A stretch of 13,849 bases of DNA, taken from NCBI GenBank assembly GCA_903922535.1, contig CAIXUF010000899.1, positions 1 through 13,849 of the forward strand, written 5' to 3'. Positions within the stretch are counted from its first letter, which is position 1; each line of letters starts with the position of its first letter. Shown one piece after another: positions 7,129 through 13,849 of this stretch. Below the pieces are notes generated by a model. That model had not been told where the DNA came from and did no database searches. It worked only from the letters and a program-made list of their open reading frames with translations. The translations under genes were made by a program, and so were the position numbers. This DNA is from Candidatus Hydrogenedentota bacterium. Its GTDB lineage: Bacteria; Hydrogenedentota; Hydrogenedentia; Hydrogenedentiales; CAITNO01.

Positions 7129-8040
7129 ATGACGCTGTTTTCCATCATAAACTTCCTGCTCGCGCTGCTTTCCGCACCGCTGCTGCTGGGTGTCATCAAC
7201 CGGACCAAGGCAGTTTTCGCGGGCCGCCGGGGACAGCCGTTGCTTCAGGCCTACTTTGACCTGTGGAAGCTGTTGCACAAGGGCGCGGTGTACAGCCGCA
7301 CCACGACTTGGGTGTTCCGTGCCGGTCCGATGGTCGGGCTCGCCTGCGTGCTTGTTGCGGCGGCCATTACCCCGTTTGGCGGCGCGCGCGCGCTGATGGG
7401 TTTCTCGGGCGATCTGATTCTGCTGGCCTATTTGCTGGGGCTCATGCGGTTCTTCACCGTGCTGGCGGCGCTTGACACCGGCTCCCCCTTTGAGGGCATG
7501 GGCGCCAGCCGCGAGGTGCAGTTCTCCGCGCTGGCCGAACCGGCGCTGCTGCTGGGTTTGGCGGCGGTGGCGCGCACCACGGGTTCGTTCTCCCTCTCCG
7601 TGATGTTCCCGGCGCTGGACGCCGCCGACTGGACGCAGGCCGGTCCGGCGCTGCTGCTGGTGGCCGCGGCGCTGTTTGTCGTGTTTCTGGCCGAGAACGC
7701 GCGCATTCCGGTGGACGACCCGACCACCCATCTTGAACTCACGATGATCCATGAGGTCATGGTGCTCGACCATAGTGGGCCCGATTTTGCGTTTATCCTG
7801 TACGGCGCGGCGTTGAAGCTGTGGGTGCTCGGCGCGTTTCTCGCGGGCATCCTGCTGCCGGTCCGCACCGGGTTTGGTGCGCTCGACACGGGGATTGCGT
7901 GGTGCGCCATGCTGGCGCTTGCCGTGGCGGTTGGTGTGGTGGAGTCCAGCATGGCCCGGCTGCGGCTTTTGCGCGTGCCGCGCCTGCTTGTGGCGGCGGT
8001 GCTGTTGTCCGGTCTGGCCTTTGTGCTGCTGCTGAGGTGA
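7129..8040 (+). CDS. hyfC: HyfC/NuoH-like membrane connector subunit of Ehr complex
   Basis: A 303-residue NuoH-family membrane protein, close in length to E. coli HyfC/HycD. In group 4 complexes and complex I this subunit anchors the peripheral arm and couples its redox chemistry to the antiporter subunits. Conserved stretches include GRRGQPLLQAYFDLWKLLHK (32-51), ALDTGSPFEGMGASRE (114-129), and the acidic ENARIPVDDPTTHLE (189-203) followed by MIHE (206-209). It has about eight hydrophobic segments, starting with the N-terminal helix FSIINFLLALLSAPLLLGV. It starts 7 nt after hyfB and stops 4 nt before hyfE, so translational coupling is likely. No strong Shine-Dalgarno site precedes it. The family call is firm; Hyf-type hydrogenase, formate hydrogenlyase and Ehr cannot be told apart from this subunit alone. 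Confidence 0.92.
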   Translation: MTLFSIINFLLALLSAPLLLGVINRTKAVFAGRRGQPLLQAYFDLWKLLHKGAVYSRTTTWVFRAGPMVGLACVLVAAAITPFGGARALMGFSGDLILLAYLLGLMRFFTVLAALDTGSPFEGMGASREVQFSALAEPALLLGLAAVARTTGSFSLSVMFPALDAADWTQAGPALLLVAAALFVVFLAENARIPVDDPTTHLELTMIHEVMVLDHSGPDFAFILYGAALKLWVLGAFLAGILLPVRTGFGALDTGIAWCAMLALAVAVGVVESSMARLRLLRVPRLLVAAVLLSGLAFVLLLR

Positions 8041-8044
8041 ACGA

Positions 8045-8689
8045 ATGAATCTTCCGATAGACAGCGTGATGCTTGTTCTTGTGGTGACCAACCTGCTGCT
8101 GCTGGGGCTGAGCCAGTTGCGGTCCTGCGTGCATGCCGTGGCCGTCCAGGGTTTTGCCCTTGGCCTGCTGCCGCTGCTCGCCCGCCAGGGCGGGCTGACC
8201 GCGTGGACTGTCCTGCTGGCGCTGGTGACCATCGGGCTGAAAGGCGTGGTCTTCCCGCGGCTGATGCTGTCCGCGCTGCGCGATGCCGATGTGCGCCGTG
8301 AAAAGAAGCCCCATGTGGGGTACACCATGTCGATGCTGGTGGGGTTCATTGCGCTTGCGGGCGCGGCATGGCTGTCCTCGCGGCTGCCTGCCTTTGCCGG
8401 TTCACCGTCCACGCTTGCCGCGCCGGTGTCCTTCTTCATGATCTTCGTGGGCCTGTTCATCATCGTGAGCCGCAACCATGCGGTGAACCAGATCGTGGGC
8501 TATCTCGTGCTGGAAAACGGCATTTACGTTTTCGGGGTGGTGCTGCTGCACGAACTGCCGTTGCTGGTGGAACTGGGCGTGCTGCTGGACGCCTTCGCCG
8601 CGGTGTTTGTGATGGGCGTGGCCGTGTACCACATCAACAGCGAGTTTGACCACATGGACGTGGACCAACTGGACATGCTGAAAGGCTGA
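8045..8689 (+). CDS. hyfE: HyfE-like membrane subunit (NuoK-related) of Ehr complex
   Basis: A 214-residue membrane protein, nearly the length of E. coli HyfE. The C-terminal half is NuoK-like, with RNHAVNQIVGYLVLENGIYV (143-162) including the conserved membrane Glu157. In complex I this Glu belongs to the chain of charged residues linking redox arm and pump. About seven hydrophobic segments are visible. The acidic tail (EFDHMDVDQLDMLKG) should face the cytoplasm. Its Shine-Dalgarno site GAGGTGA overlaps the last codons of hyfC, and the next gene begins 3 nt after the stop. The family call is good; the role is transferred from homologues. Confidence 0.92.
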   Translation: MNLPIDSVMLVLVVTNLLLLGLSQLRSCVHAVAVQGFALGLLPLLARQGGLTAWTVLLALVTIGLKGVVFPRLMLSALRDADVRREKKPHVGYTMSMLVGFIALAGAAWLSSRLPAFAGSPSTLAAPVSFFMIFVGLFIIVSRNHAVNQIVGYLVLENGIYVFGVVLLHELPLLVELGVLLDAFAAVFVMGVAVYHINSEFDHMDVDQLDMLKG

Positions 8690-8692
8690 GTT

Positions 8693-10177
8693 GTGACCCT
8701 TGTTCCCATACTTTTATGGAGCGTGCTGCTGCTGCCGTTGACCGGCGCGGTGCTCAGTCTGGTCTGCCCGTCGGCGCGGGCGGTGATGTGGGCTGTGCGC
8801 GCGGGCGTGTTGATGACGGCGGCCGCCGCGCTGGGCTGCGTCTGGGCGGTGCATGACCGGTCGGTGGTGGAGACGGCCTGGTCCTGGCTGCGCCTGGACG
8901 TGCTGTCGGCGTACCACCTTGCCATAATGATGCTCGTGTTCACGCTCTCGTCGCTGTACCTGCCCGGGTATTTCGACGCGGAGGCAAAGGCCGGCCATTT
9001 CCCGAGGGCAACCGCGCGGCGTTTTGGCGCGCTCTGGTTTGGCGCGCTGGCCGCCATGGGGCTGGTGCTGCTGTCGAACAACATCGGTATTATGTGGGTG
9101 GGCATTGAGGCGACCACGCTGGTGACGGCGTTCCTGATTTGCATCCACCGCTCGCCCGCCTCGCTGGAGGCCATGTGGAAATACCTGATCATCTGCTCGG
9201 TCGGCGTGGCCTTTGCCTTCATGGGCACGCTGCTGGCCGGCGCGGCCGCGGAGCACCTGCACCTGGAGGGGACGCGGATGCTGCTCTGGAGCCGTCTGCG
9301 GGACAACGCCGCACACCTGGATCCCGCGCTGATGAAGGTCGCGTTCCTGTTCCTGCTGGTGGGCTACGGCACCAAGGCGGGCCTGGCGCCCATGCACAGT
9401 TGGCTGCCGGACGCGCACAGCCAGGCCCCCGGGCCGGTTTCGGCGCTGTTCTCCGGATTCATGCTCAACGCGTCGCTGTACTGCATCATGCGCTATCTGC
9501 CGCTGGTGGACGCCGCCACGGGACACACGGGCTGGGGGCCGCGGCTGGTGCTCCTGCTGGGCCTGGTTTCCATCGTTGTCGCCGCCGTCTTTATTCTTTT
9601 TCAGACGGACCTCAAGCGGCTGCTTGCGTACAGCAGTGTCGAGCACATGGGCATCATCGCCGTGGGGCTCGGCCTGGGAGGGCCGGGCATTGTGGCGGCG
9701 CTGTTCCACACATTGAACCATTCGCTGTGCAAGCCGTTGGCCTTTTTCGCGGCGGGCCGTCTCGGCCAAATGTACGGCACCCATGACACGGCCCGGCTTT
9801 CGGGCTGCATGCGCGGCGCGCCCGTGTGGGGCCGCGCGCTCTTCGGCAGCCTGCTTGCGGTGATTGGCGTAGCGCCCTTCGCGGTGTTCATGAGCGAGTT
9901 CATGATCCTGCGCGCCGCGGCGCGCAATGGCGCGTGGTGGACGCTGGGCATCTTTTTGGTGGGCGTGGGCATCGTGTTCATCGGCGTGCTGCGGCAGGCC
10001 ATCAACATGGCCTGGGGCGAGCCCGTTGCCGTGCCGAAACAGGAACAGGCGGGTCCCATTGACAAAGTGATGATTGTCGCCGCACTGGGCGCGCTGCTGG
10101 CTTTGGGCCTGTGTTTTCCCGGTGGGTTGGCGCAAATGCTGGGCCAGGCATCGAGCATCGTGGAGGGGACGCCATGA
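8693..10177 (+). CDS. hyfF: HyfF/NuoN-like antiporter subunit of Ehr complex
   Basis: A 494-residue antiporter-like subunit, the second ion-pumping module of the complex. It has the family landmarks in order: Glu139 in WVGIEATTL (equivalent of NuoM Glu144), K228 and H235 in GTKAGLAPMHSWLPDAH, K308 in DLKRLLAYSSVEHMG, and H343 and K347 in LNHSLCKPLAFF. About fourteen hydrophobic segments are visible. The start is GTG, only 3 nt after the hyfE stop, with AAAGG seven bases upstream. Its last codons overlap the large-subunit start in an ATGA junction (10174-10177). Together with hyfB this gives two antiporter-like subunits; a third (HyfD-like), present in E. coli Hyf, is absent from the window. 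Confidence 0.92.
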   Translation: MTLVPILLWSVLLLPLTGAVLSLVCPSARAVMWAVRAGVLMTAAAALGCVWAVHDRSVVETAWSWLRLDVLSAYHLAIMMLVFTLSSLYLPGYFDAEAKAGHFPRATARRFGALWFGALAAMGLVLLSNNIGIMWVGIEATTLVTAFLICIHRSPASLEAMWKYLIICSVGVAFAFMGTLLAGAAAEHLHLEGTRMLLWSRLRDNAAHLDPALMKVAFLFLLVGYGTKAGLAPMHSWLPDAHSQAPGPVSALFSGFMLNASLYCIMRYLPLVDAATGHTGWGPRLVLLLGLVSIVVAAVFILFQTDLKRLLAYSSVEHMGIIAVGLGLGGPGIVAALFHTLNHSLCKPLAFFAAGRLGQMYGTHDTARLSGCMRGAPVWGRALFGSLLAVIGVAPFAVFMSEFMILRAAARNGAWWTLGIFLVGVGIVFIGVLRQAINMAWGEPVAVPKQEQAGPIDKVMIVAALGALLALGLCFPGGLAQMLGQASSIVEGTP

Positions 10178-11700
10178 GTCCCTGCAAGGACCGGCTGCTG
10201 TTTAACGGTGAGACCGCAGGGCTGGACGACGTCCCCGTGACGGACATGGATGATTTCCGCGAGACCGTGCTGATGACCACGGAGGGCGGCGGGCGTCTGC
10301 TCAGTCTCTTTGGTTGTTCCACGCGGGATGCAAAGACGGTGCGTCTGTATGCGGTGCTGAGCGCCGCCGATTCGGGCGGCTATGCGCTGGTGGCCACGGA
10401 GGTGGCGGAATGGTATCCCGCGCTTACGCCCGAATGTCCGCAGGCCCACTGGTTTGAGCGCGAGATTGCCGAGCAGTGGGGCGTCCGGCCCGAGGGGCAC
10501 CCGTGGCTCAAGCCGGTTCGTTATCATCGATCCTATCGCGCCGGTGCGGACGCATGGGGGCGCGGCCCGGCCGATCCCATTCAGCCGTGTGTGACGGATT
10601 TCTTCGAAGTTGAGGGCGAAGAGGTGCATGAGGTGGCCGTGGGGCCGGTGCATGCCGGGATCATCGAACCCGGCCATTTCCGTTTTCAGTGCCATGGCGA
10701 AAACGTGATGCACCTGGAAATCGCGCTCGGCTACCAGCATCGCGGCATTGAGCGGGCGCTGCCCGGCGGGCCGAATGCGCGGACCGTGCATTTCATGGAA
10801 ACCCTTGCCGGGGACACGACCATCGGCCACACGCTGGCCTATTGCCAGGCGATGGAGTCGCTTGCGGGCGGGGCTGTGTCGGTGCGCGCGGAGGAGATTC
10901 GCGGCATCGCCCTGGAGCTGGAACGGCTGGCGAACCACACGGGCGATCTGGGTGCGTTGGCGGGCGATGTGGGCTATCTGCCGACGGCCTCCTTCTGCGG
11001 AAGGCTGCGCGGCGACTGGCTGAACATGACGGCGATGGCCTGCGGCAGCCGCTTTGGCCGCGGCTGGGTCCGGCCCGGCGGGCTGGGCTTTGACCTGGAC
11101 CCGCTTCGCTGCGGAGATCTGCTTGAACGGGTGGAGAAGTGCTTTCGCGACGTGAAGGGTGCGGTGGAACTGCTTTGGGACACGCCGTCCGTGATGGCCC
11201 GTTTGGAGGAAACCGGCGTGCTGACGCCGGAACTGTGCGAGAGCCTGGGTCTGGTGGGGCCGCCCGCGCGGGCCTGCGGGATCAAGCGCGACGTCCGCTT
11301 TGAATACCCCTCCGGCATCTTCCGGTTTTTCAACATGCCGGTGGCCACGTGGCACACGGGCGACGTGTTTGCCCGGGCCTATGTGCGCTGGGAGGAGATC
11401 AACCATTCCGTCGCGTTCATCCGCGAGCGGCTGTCCAACCTTTCCGCCGGTCCCGCGCGAAACGACCTCGGACCGCTTGCGCCGAATGCTATCACCGTGT
11501 CGCTGGTTGAGGGATGGCGCGGCGAGATCTGCCACACGGTGATCACCGACGGCGAAGGCCGGATTGCGGCGTACAAGGTGGTCGATCCGTCCTTCCACAA
11601 CTGGATGGGGCTGGCGATGGCGCTGCGCGATCAGCAGATTTCCGATTTTCCGCTGTGCAACAAGAGTTTTAACCTGTCCTATTGCGGCCATGACCTCTGA
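10174..11700 (+). CDS. HyfG/NuoCD-like large subunit lacking all Ni-Fe cysteines (Ehr type)
   Basis: A 508-residue fusion of a NuoC (30 kDa) domain (about 25-118, with FEREIAEQWGVRPEGHP) and a NuoD/[NiFe]-hydrogenase large-subunit domain (about 155-508, with NVMHLEIALGYQHRGIE). In true hydrogenases four cysteines hold the Ni-Fe centre: CGIC near the start of the domain and DPCxxC at the end. Here the first motif position reads FMETLAGDTTIGH (207-219), with A212 and T215 in place of the cysteines. The end reads KSFNLSYCGHDL (497-508), with S502 and G505 at the cysteine positions; C504 is displaced by one. The protein ends there, with no tail for a maturation protease to remove. It should not evolve H2 and fits the Ehr group. 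The ATG at 10174, with GGAGGGG at 10162-10168 and an ATGA overlap with hyfF, is preferred to the in-frame GTG at 10111. Confidence 0.93.
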   Translation: MSPCKDRLLFNGETAGLDDVPVTDMDDFRETVLMTTEGGGRLLSLFGCSTRDAKTVRLYAVLSAADSGGYALVATEVAEWYPALTPECPQAHWFEREIAEQWGVRPEGHPWLKPVRYHRSYRAGADAWGRGPADPIQPCVTDFFEVEGEEVHEVAVGPVHAGIIEPGHFRFQCHGENVMHLEIALGYQHRGIERALPGGPNARTVHFMETLAGDTTIGHTLAYCQAMESLAGGAVSVRAEEIRGIALELERLANHTGDLGALAGDVGYLPTASFCGRLRGDWLNMTAMACGSRFGRGWVRPGGLGFDLDPLRCGDLLERVEKCFRDVKGAVELLWDTPSVMARLEETGVLTPELCESLGLVGPPARACGIKRDVRFEYPSGIFRFFNMPVATWHTGDVFARAYVRWEEINHSVAFIRERLSNLSAGPARNDLGPLAPNAITVSLVEGWRGEICHTVITDGEGRIAAYKVVDPSFHNWMGLAMALRDQQISDFPLCNKSFNLSYCGHDL

Positions 11701-11712
11701 GGAGGCGCGTGC

Positions 11713-12474
11713 ATGAGAGCCCTTATTGAACGATTGCGGCAGGGATACCGCACCCACGCCTTTCCCAAGGTTCCGCCCACGCTTTCCGAGCGTTTTCGCG
11801 GCCGTCCCGTCGTGGGCGACGAGGCCTGCAAGGCGGGCTGCAAGGGCTGTGTCAGCGCATGTCCTGCCGAGGCCATTCAGGTCACTGCCCAGCACGCGAG
11901 CATCGACCTAGGCCGGTGCATTTTCTGCGGCGACTGCGTCATGGCCTGTCCCCAGGGGCTGCTGAGCTTCTCACAGGACTACCGGCTGGCTGCGCGCACG
12001 CGCGAGGGGCTTGTTGTTGCCGCGGGAAGGGAAACGGAGTTGTGCGCGGCGCTGGCGCGTGAGACACAGCGGCTGTTCAAGCGCTCGCTGCGCCTGCGCG
12101 AGGTGAGTGCGGGGGGGTGCAATGCCTGTGAGGCCGACACCAACGTGCTGAACACGCTGGTCTTTGATTTGGGGCGCTTCGGGATACAGTTCGTTGCGGC
12201 GCCGCGCCATGCCGATGGATTGTTGATCACGGGGCCTGTGACGGAGAACATGCGGCTCGCGCTGCAAAAGACGTACGATGCGACGCCGTCGCCGAAGATA
12301 GTTATCGCCGTGGGTGCTTGCGCCATCTCCGGGGGCATCTACCGGACCCATCCCGAGGCCGGAACGGGCGCGGACGCGCTGCTGCCCGTGGATCTCTATG
12401 TGCCGGGCTGCCCGCCCCACCCGTATACCATTCTGGACGGGCTGCTGCGTTTGCTGGGGCGCATGCCGGGGTGA
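11713..12474 (+). CDS. 2x[4Fe-4S] ferredoxin fused to NuoB/HyfI-like small subunit (Ehr complex)
   Basis: A 253-residue electron-transfer subunit. Residues about 35-88 form a NuoI/ferredoxin-like domain with two [4Fe-4S] sites: C39, C43, C46, C50-P and C69, C72, C75, C79-P. The first site has a three-residue gap (C-x3-C) where the usual pattern is C-x2-C. Residues about 125-253 are a NuoB/hydrogenase small-subunit domain with the proximal (N2-type) cluster ligands C136 and C139 (GGCNACEAD), C203 (GACAISGG) and C233 (PGCPPHP). Combining NuoI and NuoB roles in one chain gives a direct path from a soluble ferredoxin to the large subunit. It starts 12 nt after the large-subunit stop, with GAGGAGG seven bases before the ATG. 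It is the last gene of the operon. All eight ferredoxin and four small-subunit cysteines are present, so this arm should be redox-active. Confidence 0.93.
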   Translation: MRALIERLRQGYRTHAFPKVPPTLSERFRGRPVVGDEACKAGCKGCVSACPAEAIQVTAQHASIDLGRCIFCGDCVMACPQGLLSFSQDYRLAARTREGLVVAAGRETELCAALARETQRLFKRSLRLREVSAGGCNACEADTNVLNTLVFDLGRFGIQFVAAPRHADGLLITGPVTENMRLALQKTYDATPSPKIVIAVGACAISGGIYRTHPEAGTGADALLPVDLYVPGCPPHPYTILDGLLRLLGRMPG

Positions 12475-12499
12475 AGCGCGGCGACGCCTTAATCGCTTG

Positions 12500-12544
12500 T
12501 ATGGACGATATGGACGGAATGGACGATATGGACTGTATGGACGT
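12500..12544. repeat. Tandem nonamer array, 5 x TATGGACGN
   Basis: Five 9-bp units: TATGGACGA, TATGGACGG, AATGGACGA, TATGGACTG, TATGGACGT. They lie 25 bp after the operon's last stop. Because the unit is a multiple of three bases, all frames stay open through it (MDDMDGMDDMDCMDV in one), but no gene of normal composition contains it. It is a short intergenic tandem repeat. Confidence 0.85.
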
Positions 12545-12607
12545 TGGGGGCGGTGGGGACATTGTGCGGCCTGACCTGGTGGGCGGGAAGAATCAGGTTC
12601 ACGGCGG

Positions 12608-12636
12608 TTGATATTTGGGGCGGGGGTGCCTAAGAT
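12608..12636 (+). promoter_or_regulatory. Candidate sigma-70-type promoter of the aminotransferase-like gene
   Basis: TTGATA (12608-12613, 5 of 6 consensus bases) and TAAGAT (12631-12636, 4 of 6) are separated by 17 bp. They lie about 50 bp before the next start codon, in a spacer separating the gene from the Ehr operon. This supports independent transcription of the downstream gene. Confidence 0.45.
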
Positions 12637-12670
12637 GATGGGGTTTGAACGGACCGCTTTCAACACGATC

Positions 12671-12676
12671 AGGAGG
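12671..12676 (+). promoter_or_regulatory. Shine-Dalgarno site AGGAGG of the aminotransferase-like gene
   Basis: A consensus AGGAGG lies 8 nt before the ATG at 12685. It fixes the start so that the twin-arginine signal is included in the protein. Confidence 0.75.
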
Positions 12677-12684
12677 TCTTTTCC

Positions 12685-13849
12685 ATGCAGCAGTCGCATT
12701 CTTCCGGCAACCATCCCACACGGCGTGATTTTCTTGTGTCCACCGGGGCTGTGGCCGCCGGATTGTCGCTTGCTTCGACGCCGGCTGCGCGGGGCGCGGT
12801 GGAGAAGCTGGCGGTGAGCGGGGGACCCAAGGCGGTGACCGCGCCGCATGAGGAGGCGTGCAAGTGGCCGCGCTATGGCAAGACGGAGGAGAAGGCCATT
12901 GTTGACCTGCTCTACAAGCCGAACTATGACCCGCTGGTCACGCTGGAAAAGGAATGGGCCGAGTTTGTCGGCGTGCCGCACACGAAGGCGCATTACAACG
13001 GCACGAGCGCGCTGGCTGCGATGTTCTTTGCGCTCAACCTGCCGCCGGGCAGCGAGATCATGGTGCCGTCGTACACCTTTTTCGCCACCATTGCGCCGAT
13101 GCGCTTCTTTGGGCTGGTGCCGGTGTTTGTGGACATCAACCCGCGCACGTTGAACTTTGACCTTGAGGATGCGAAGAAGCGGTTGACGAAAAACACGAAG
13201 GCCGTGCTTCCGGTACACTGGATCGGCCTGCCGGCCGACATGGACCACATCAGCGAGTGGGCGAAGGAGCAGGGACTCATTGTGCTCGAAGACTGCGCGC
13301 ATGCGCACGGCGCGAAGCTGAAGGGCAAACGCATGGGTTCGTGGGGCCGCATGGGTATTTTCAGCTACCAGATGAGCAAGCCGCTGCCCGCGATCGAGGG
13401 CGGCATGGGCGTTTATCAGGACGCCAATGACTGGGGCCGCGCCGTGGCGCTGGGCGACTACCAGTTGAAGGGCGTGGACAAGGACAACCCGTACATGAAA
13501 TACGCGGGGTCGGGGCTGGGCATGAAGTTTCGCATGCATCCGATGGCCGCGGCGCTGGCGAGCTGCCAGTTGAAGGGGCTGGACGAGCGCAACGCCGCCG
13601 GGGCGGCCCAGGTGCGGAGGCTAAACGACCGGATCACGCAGTTGCCGGGGCTGTATGAGCAGGGCAGCGGACGCACGGATGTCACGCGGCTGTATTATGC
13701 GTGGAACATGCTGTTTATCGACGAGGCGAAGGCGGGGATGAGCCGGGCCAAAGCGGTCGGGGCGCTCAAGGCGGAGGGTGTGCACGCGGACGCGCGCCAT
13801 TATCAGCCGCAGCATGAGCTGCCGCTGTACGCGGAGGACGAGTGGTGGC
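12685..13849 (+). CDS. Tat-exported DegT/DnrJ/EryC1/StrS-family PLP aminotransferase-like protein (3' partial)
   Basis: 388 codons are visible before the window ends. The protein starts with a twin-arginine signal (RRDFLVSTGAVAAGLSLAS, 13-31), ending near an ARGA-type cleavage region around 34-37. The mature part is a DegT/DnrJ/EryC1/StrS fold-type I PLP protein. It shows HYNGTSAL (101-108, cofactor phosphate loop), PSYTFFATIAPMRFFGLVPV (126-145), VHWIGLPADMD (175-185), D203 in VLEDCAHAHGA (contacts the pyridine nitrogen), and K232 in FSYQMSKPL, the Schiff-base lysine position. Key residues are kept, so it could bind PLP. Cytoplasmic relatives transaminate keto-sugar nucleotides; the substrate of exported members is not known to me. 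The gene has its own candidate promoter and appears unrelated to the upstream operon. The fold and the Tat signal are clear; the reaction is inference. Confidence 0.88.
   Translation, partial: MQQSHSSGNHPTRRDFLVSTGAVAAGLSLASTPAARGAVEKLAVSGGPKAVTAPHEEACKWPRYGKTEEKAIVDLLYKPNYDPLVTLEKEWAEFVGVPHTKAHYNGTSALAAMFFALNLPPGSEIMVPSYTFFATIAPMRFFGLVPVFVDINPRTLNFDLEDAKKRLTKNTKAVLPVHWIGLPADMDHISEWAKEQGLIVLEDCAHAHGAKLKGKRMGSWGRMGIFSYQMSKPLPAIEGGMGVYQDANDWGRAVALGDYQLKGVDKDNPYMKYAGSGLGMKFRMHPMAAALASCQLKGLDERNAAGAAQVRRLNDRITQLPGLYEQGSGRTDVTRLYYAWNMLFIDEAKAGMSRAKAVGALKAEGVHADARHYQPQHELPLYAEDEWW

Noticed and set aside
5622..7208. Long minus-strand open frame (over 500 codons) opposite hyfB
   Set aside because: The translation is dominated by His, Arg, Gln and Ala, typical of the antisense of a GC-rich membrane-protein gene. 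The plus strand carries a well-conserved HyfB.
10111..10173. Upstream GTG start extending the large subunit by 21 residues
   Set aside because: The extension is out-of-frame hyfF coding sequence, while the ATG at 10174 has GGAGGGG and an ATGA overlap with hyfF.
9601..11895. Very long minus-strand open frame (over 750 codons) opposite hyfF and the large subunit
   Set aside because: It is a shadow of high-GC codon use on the plus strand. It spans three conserved genes and has no domain of its own.

Overview
The window looks like a bacterial chromosome segment, GC-rich in its right half. My best guess at the source is the PVC/Hydrogenedentes-type bacteria (Planctomycetes, Verrucomicrobia, Lentisphaerae, Candidatus Hydrogenedentes). 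The hints are a Tat-exported DegT-type aminotransferase, an excisionase-HTH/EIIA regulator, a DUF4236 protein, and intergenic repeats of a style I associate with those genomes (GGGTCTA heptamers, ATGGACGAN nonamers, a GGCAGACA...TGTCTGCC hairpin). This assignment is inference only; there is no rRNA or other marker gene.

Left part (1-4419), accessory in character and visibly less GC-rich. A 5'-truncated gene encodes a XamI-family restriction nuclease fused to an N6-adenine DNA methyltransferase. It converges on a DUF4236/TPR gene on the minus strand. About 0.9 kb follows without a convincing gene and holds several short repeats: two copies of a hairpin repeat, a heptamer array and two related CAGAGATCG-type repeats.

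Central part (4420-12474), a tightly packed plus-strand operon of seven genes. First is a regulator-like protein with an excisionase-type HTH and a PTS EIIA (PtsN-like) domain. Then come HyfB-, HyfC-, HyfE- and HyfF-like membrane subunits, a NuoCD/HyfG-like large subunit, and a ferredoxin fused to a NuoB/HyfI-like small subunit. Gaps are 18 nt or less and one junction is an ATGA overlap. The architecture is that of a group 4 membrane [NiFe] hydrogenase or mini complex I, but all four cysteines that would hold the Ni-Fe centre are replaced (A212, T215, S502, G505). It is therefore best read as an energy-converting hydrogenase-related (Ehr) complex: a ferredoxin-facing arm with an N2-type Fe-S cluster, a NuoH-like connector and two antiporter-like ion-pumping subunits, with unknown electron acceptor. 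The hyfB gene carries an apparent one-base deletion at about 5640 that splits it into two frames. This is either a sequencing or assembly error or a true inactivation.

Right part (12475-13849). A spacer holds a nonamer repeat array and a plausible sigma-70-type promoter. It is followed by a DegT/DnrJ/EryC1/StrS-family PLP protein with a twin-arginine signal, cut by the window end.
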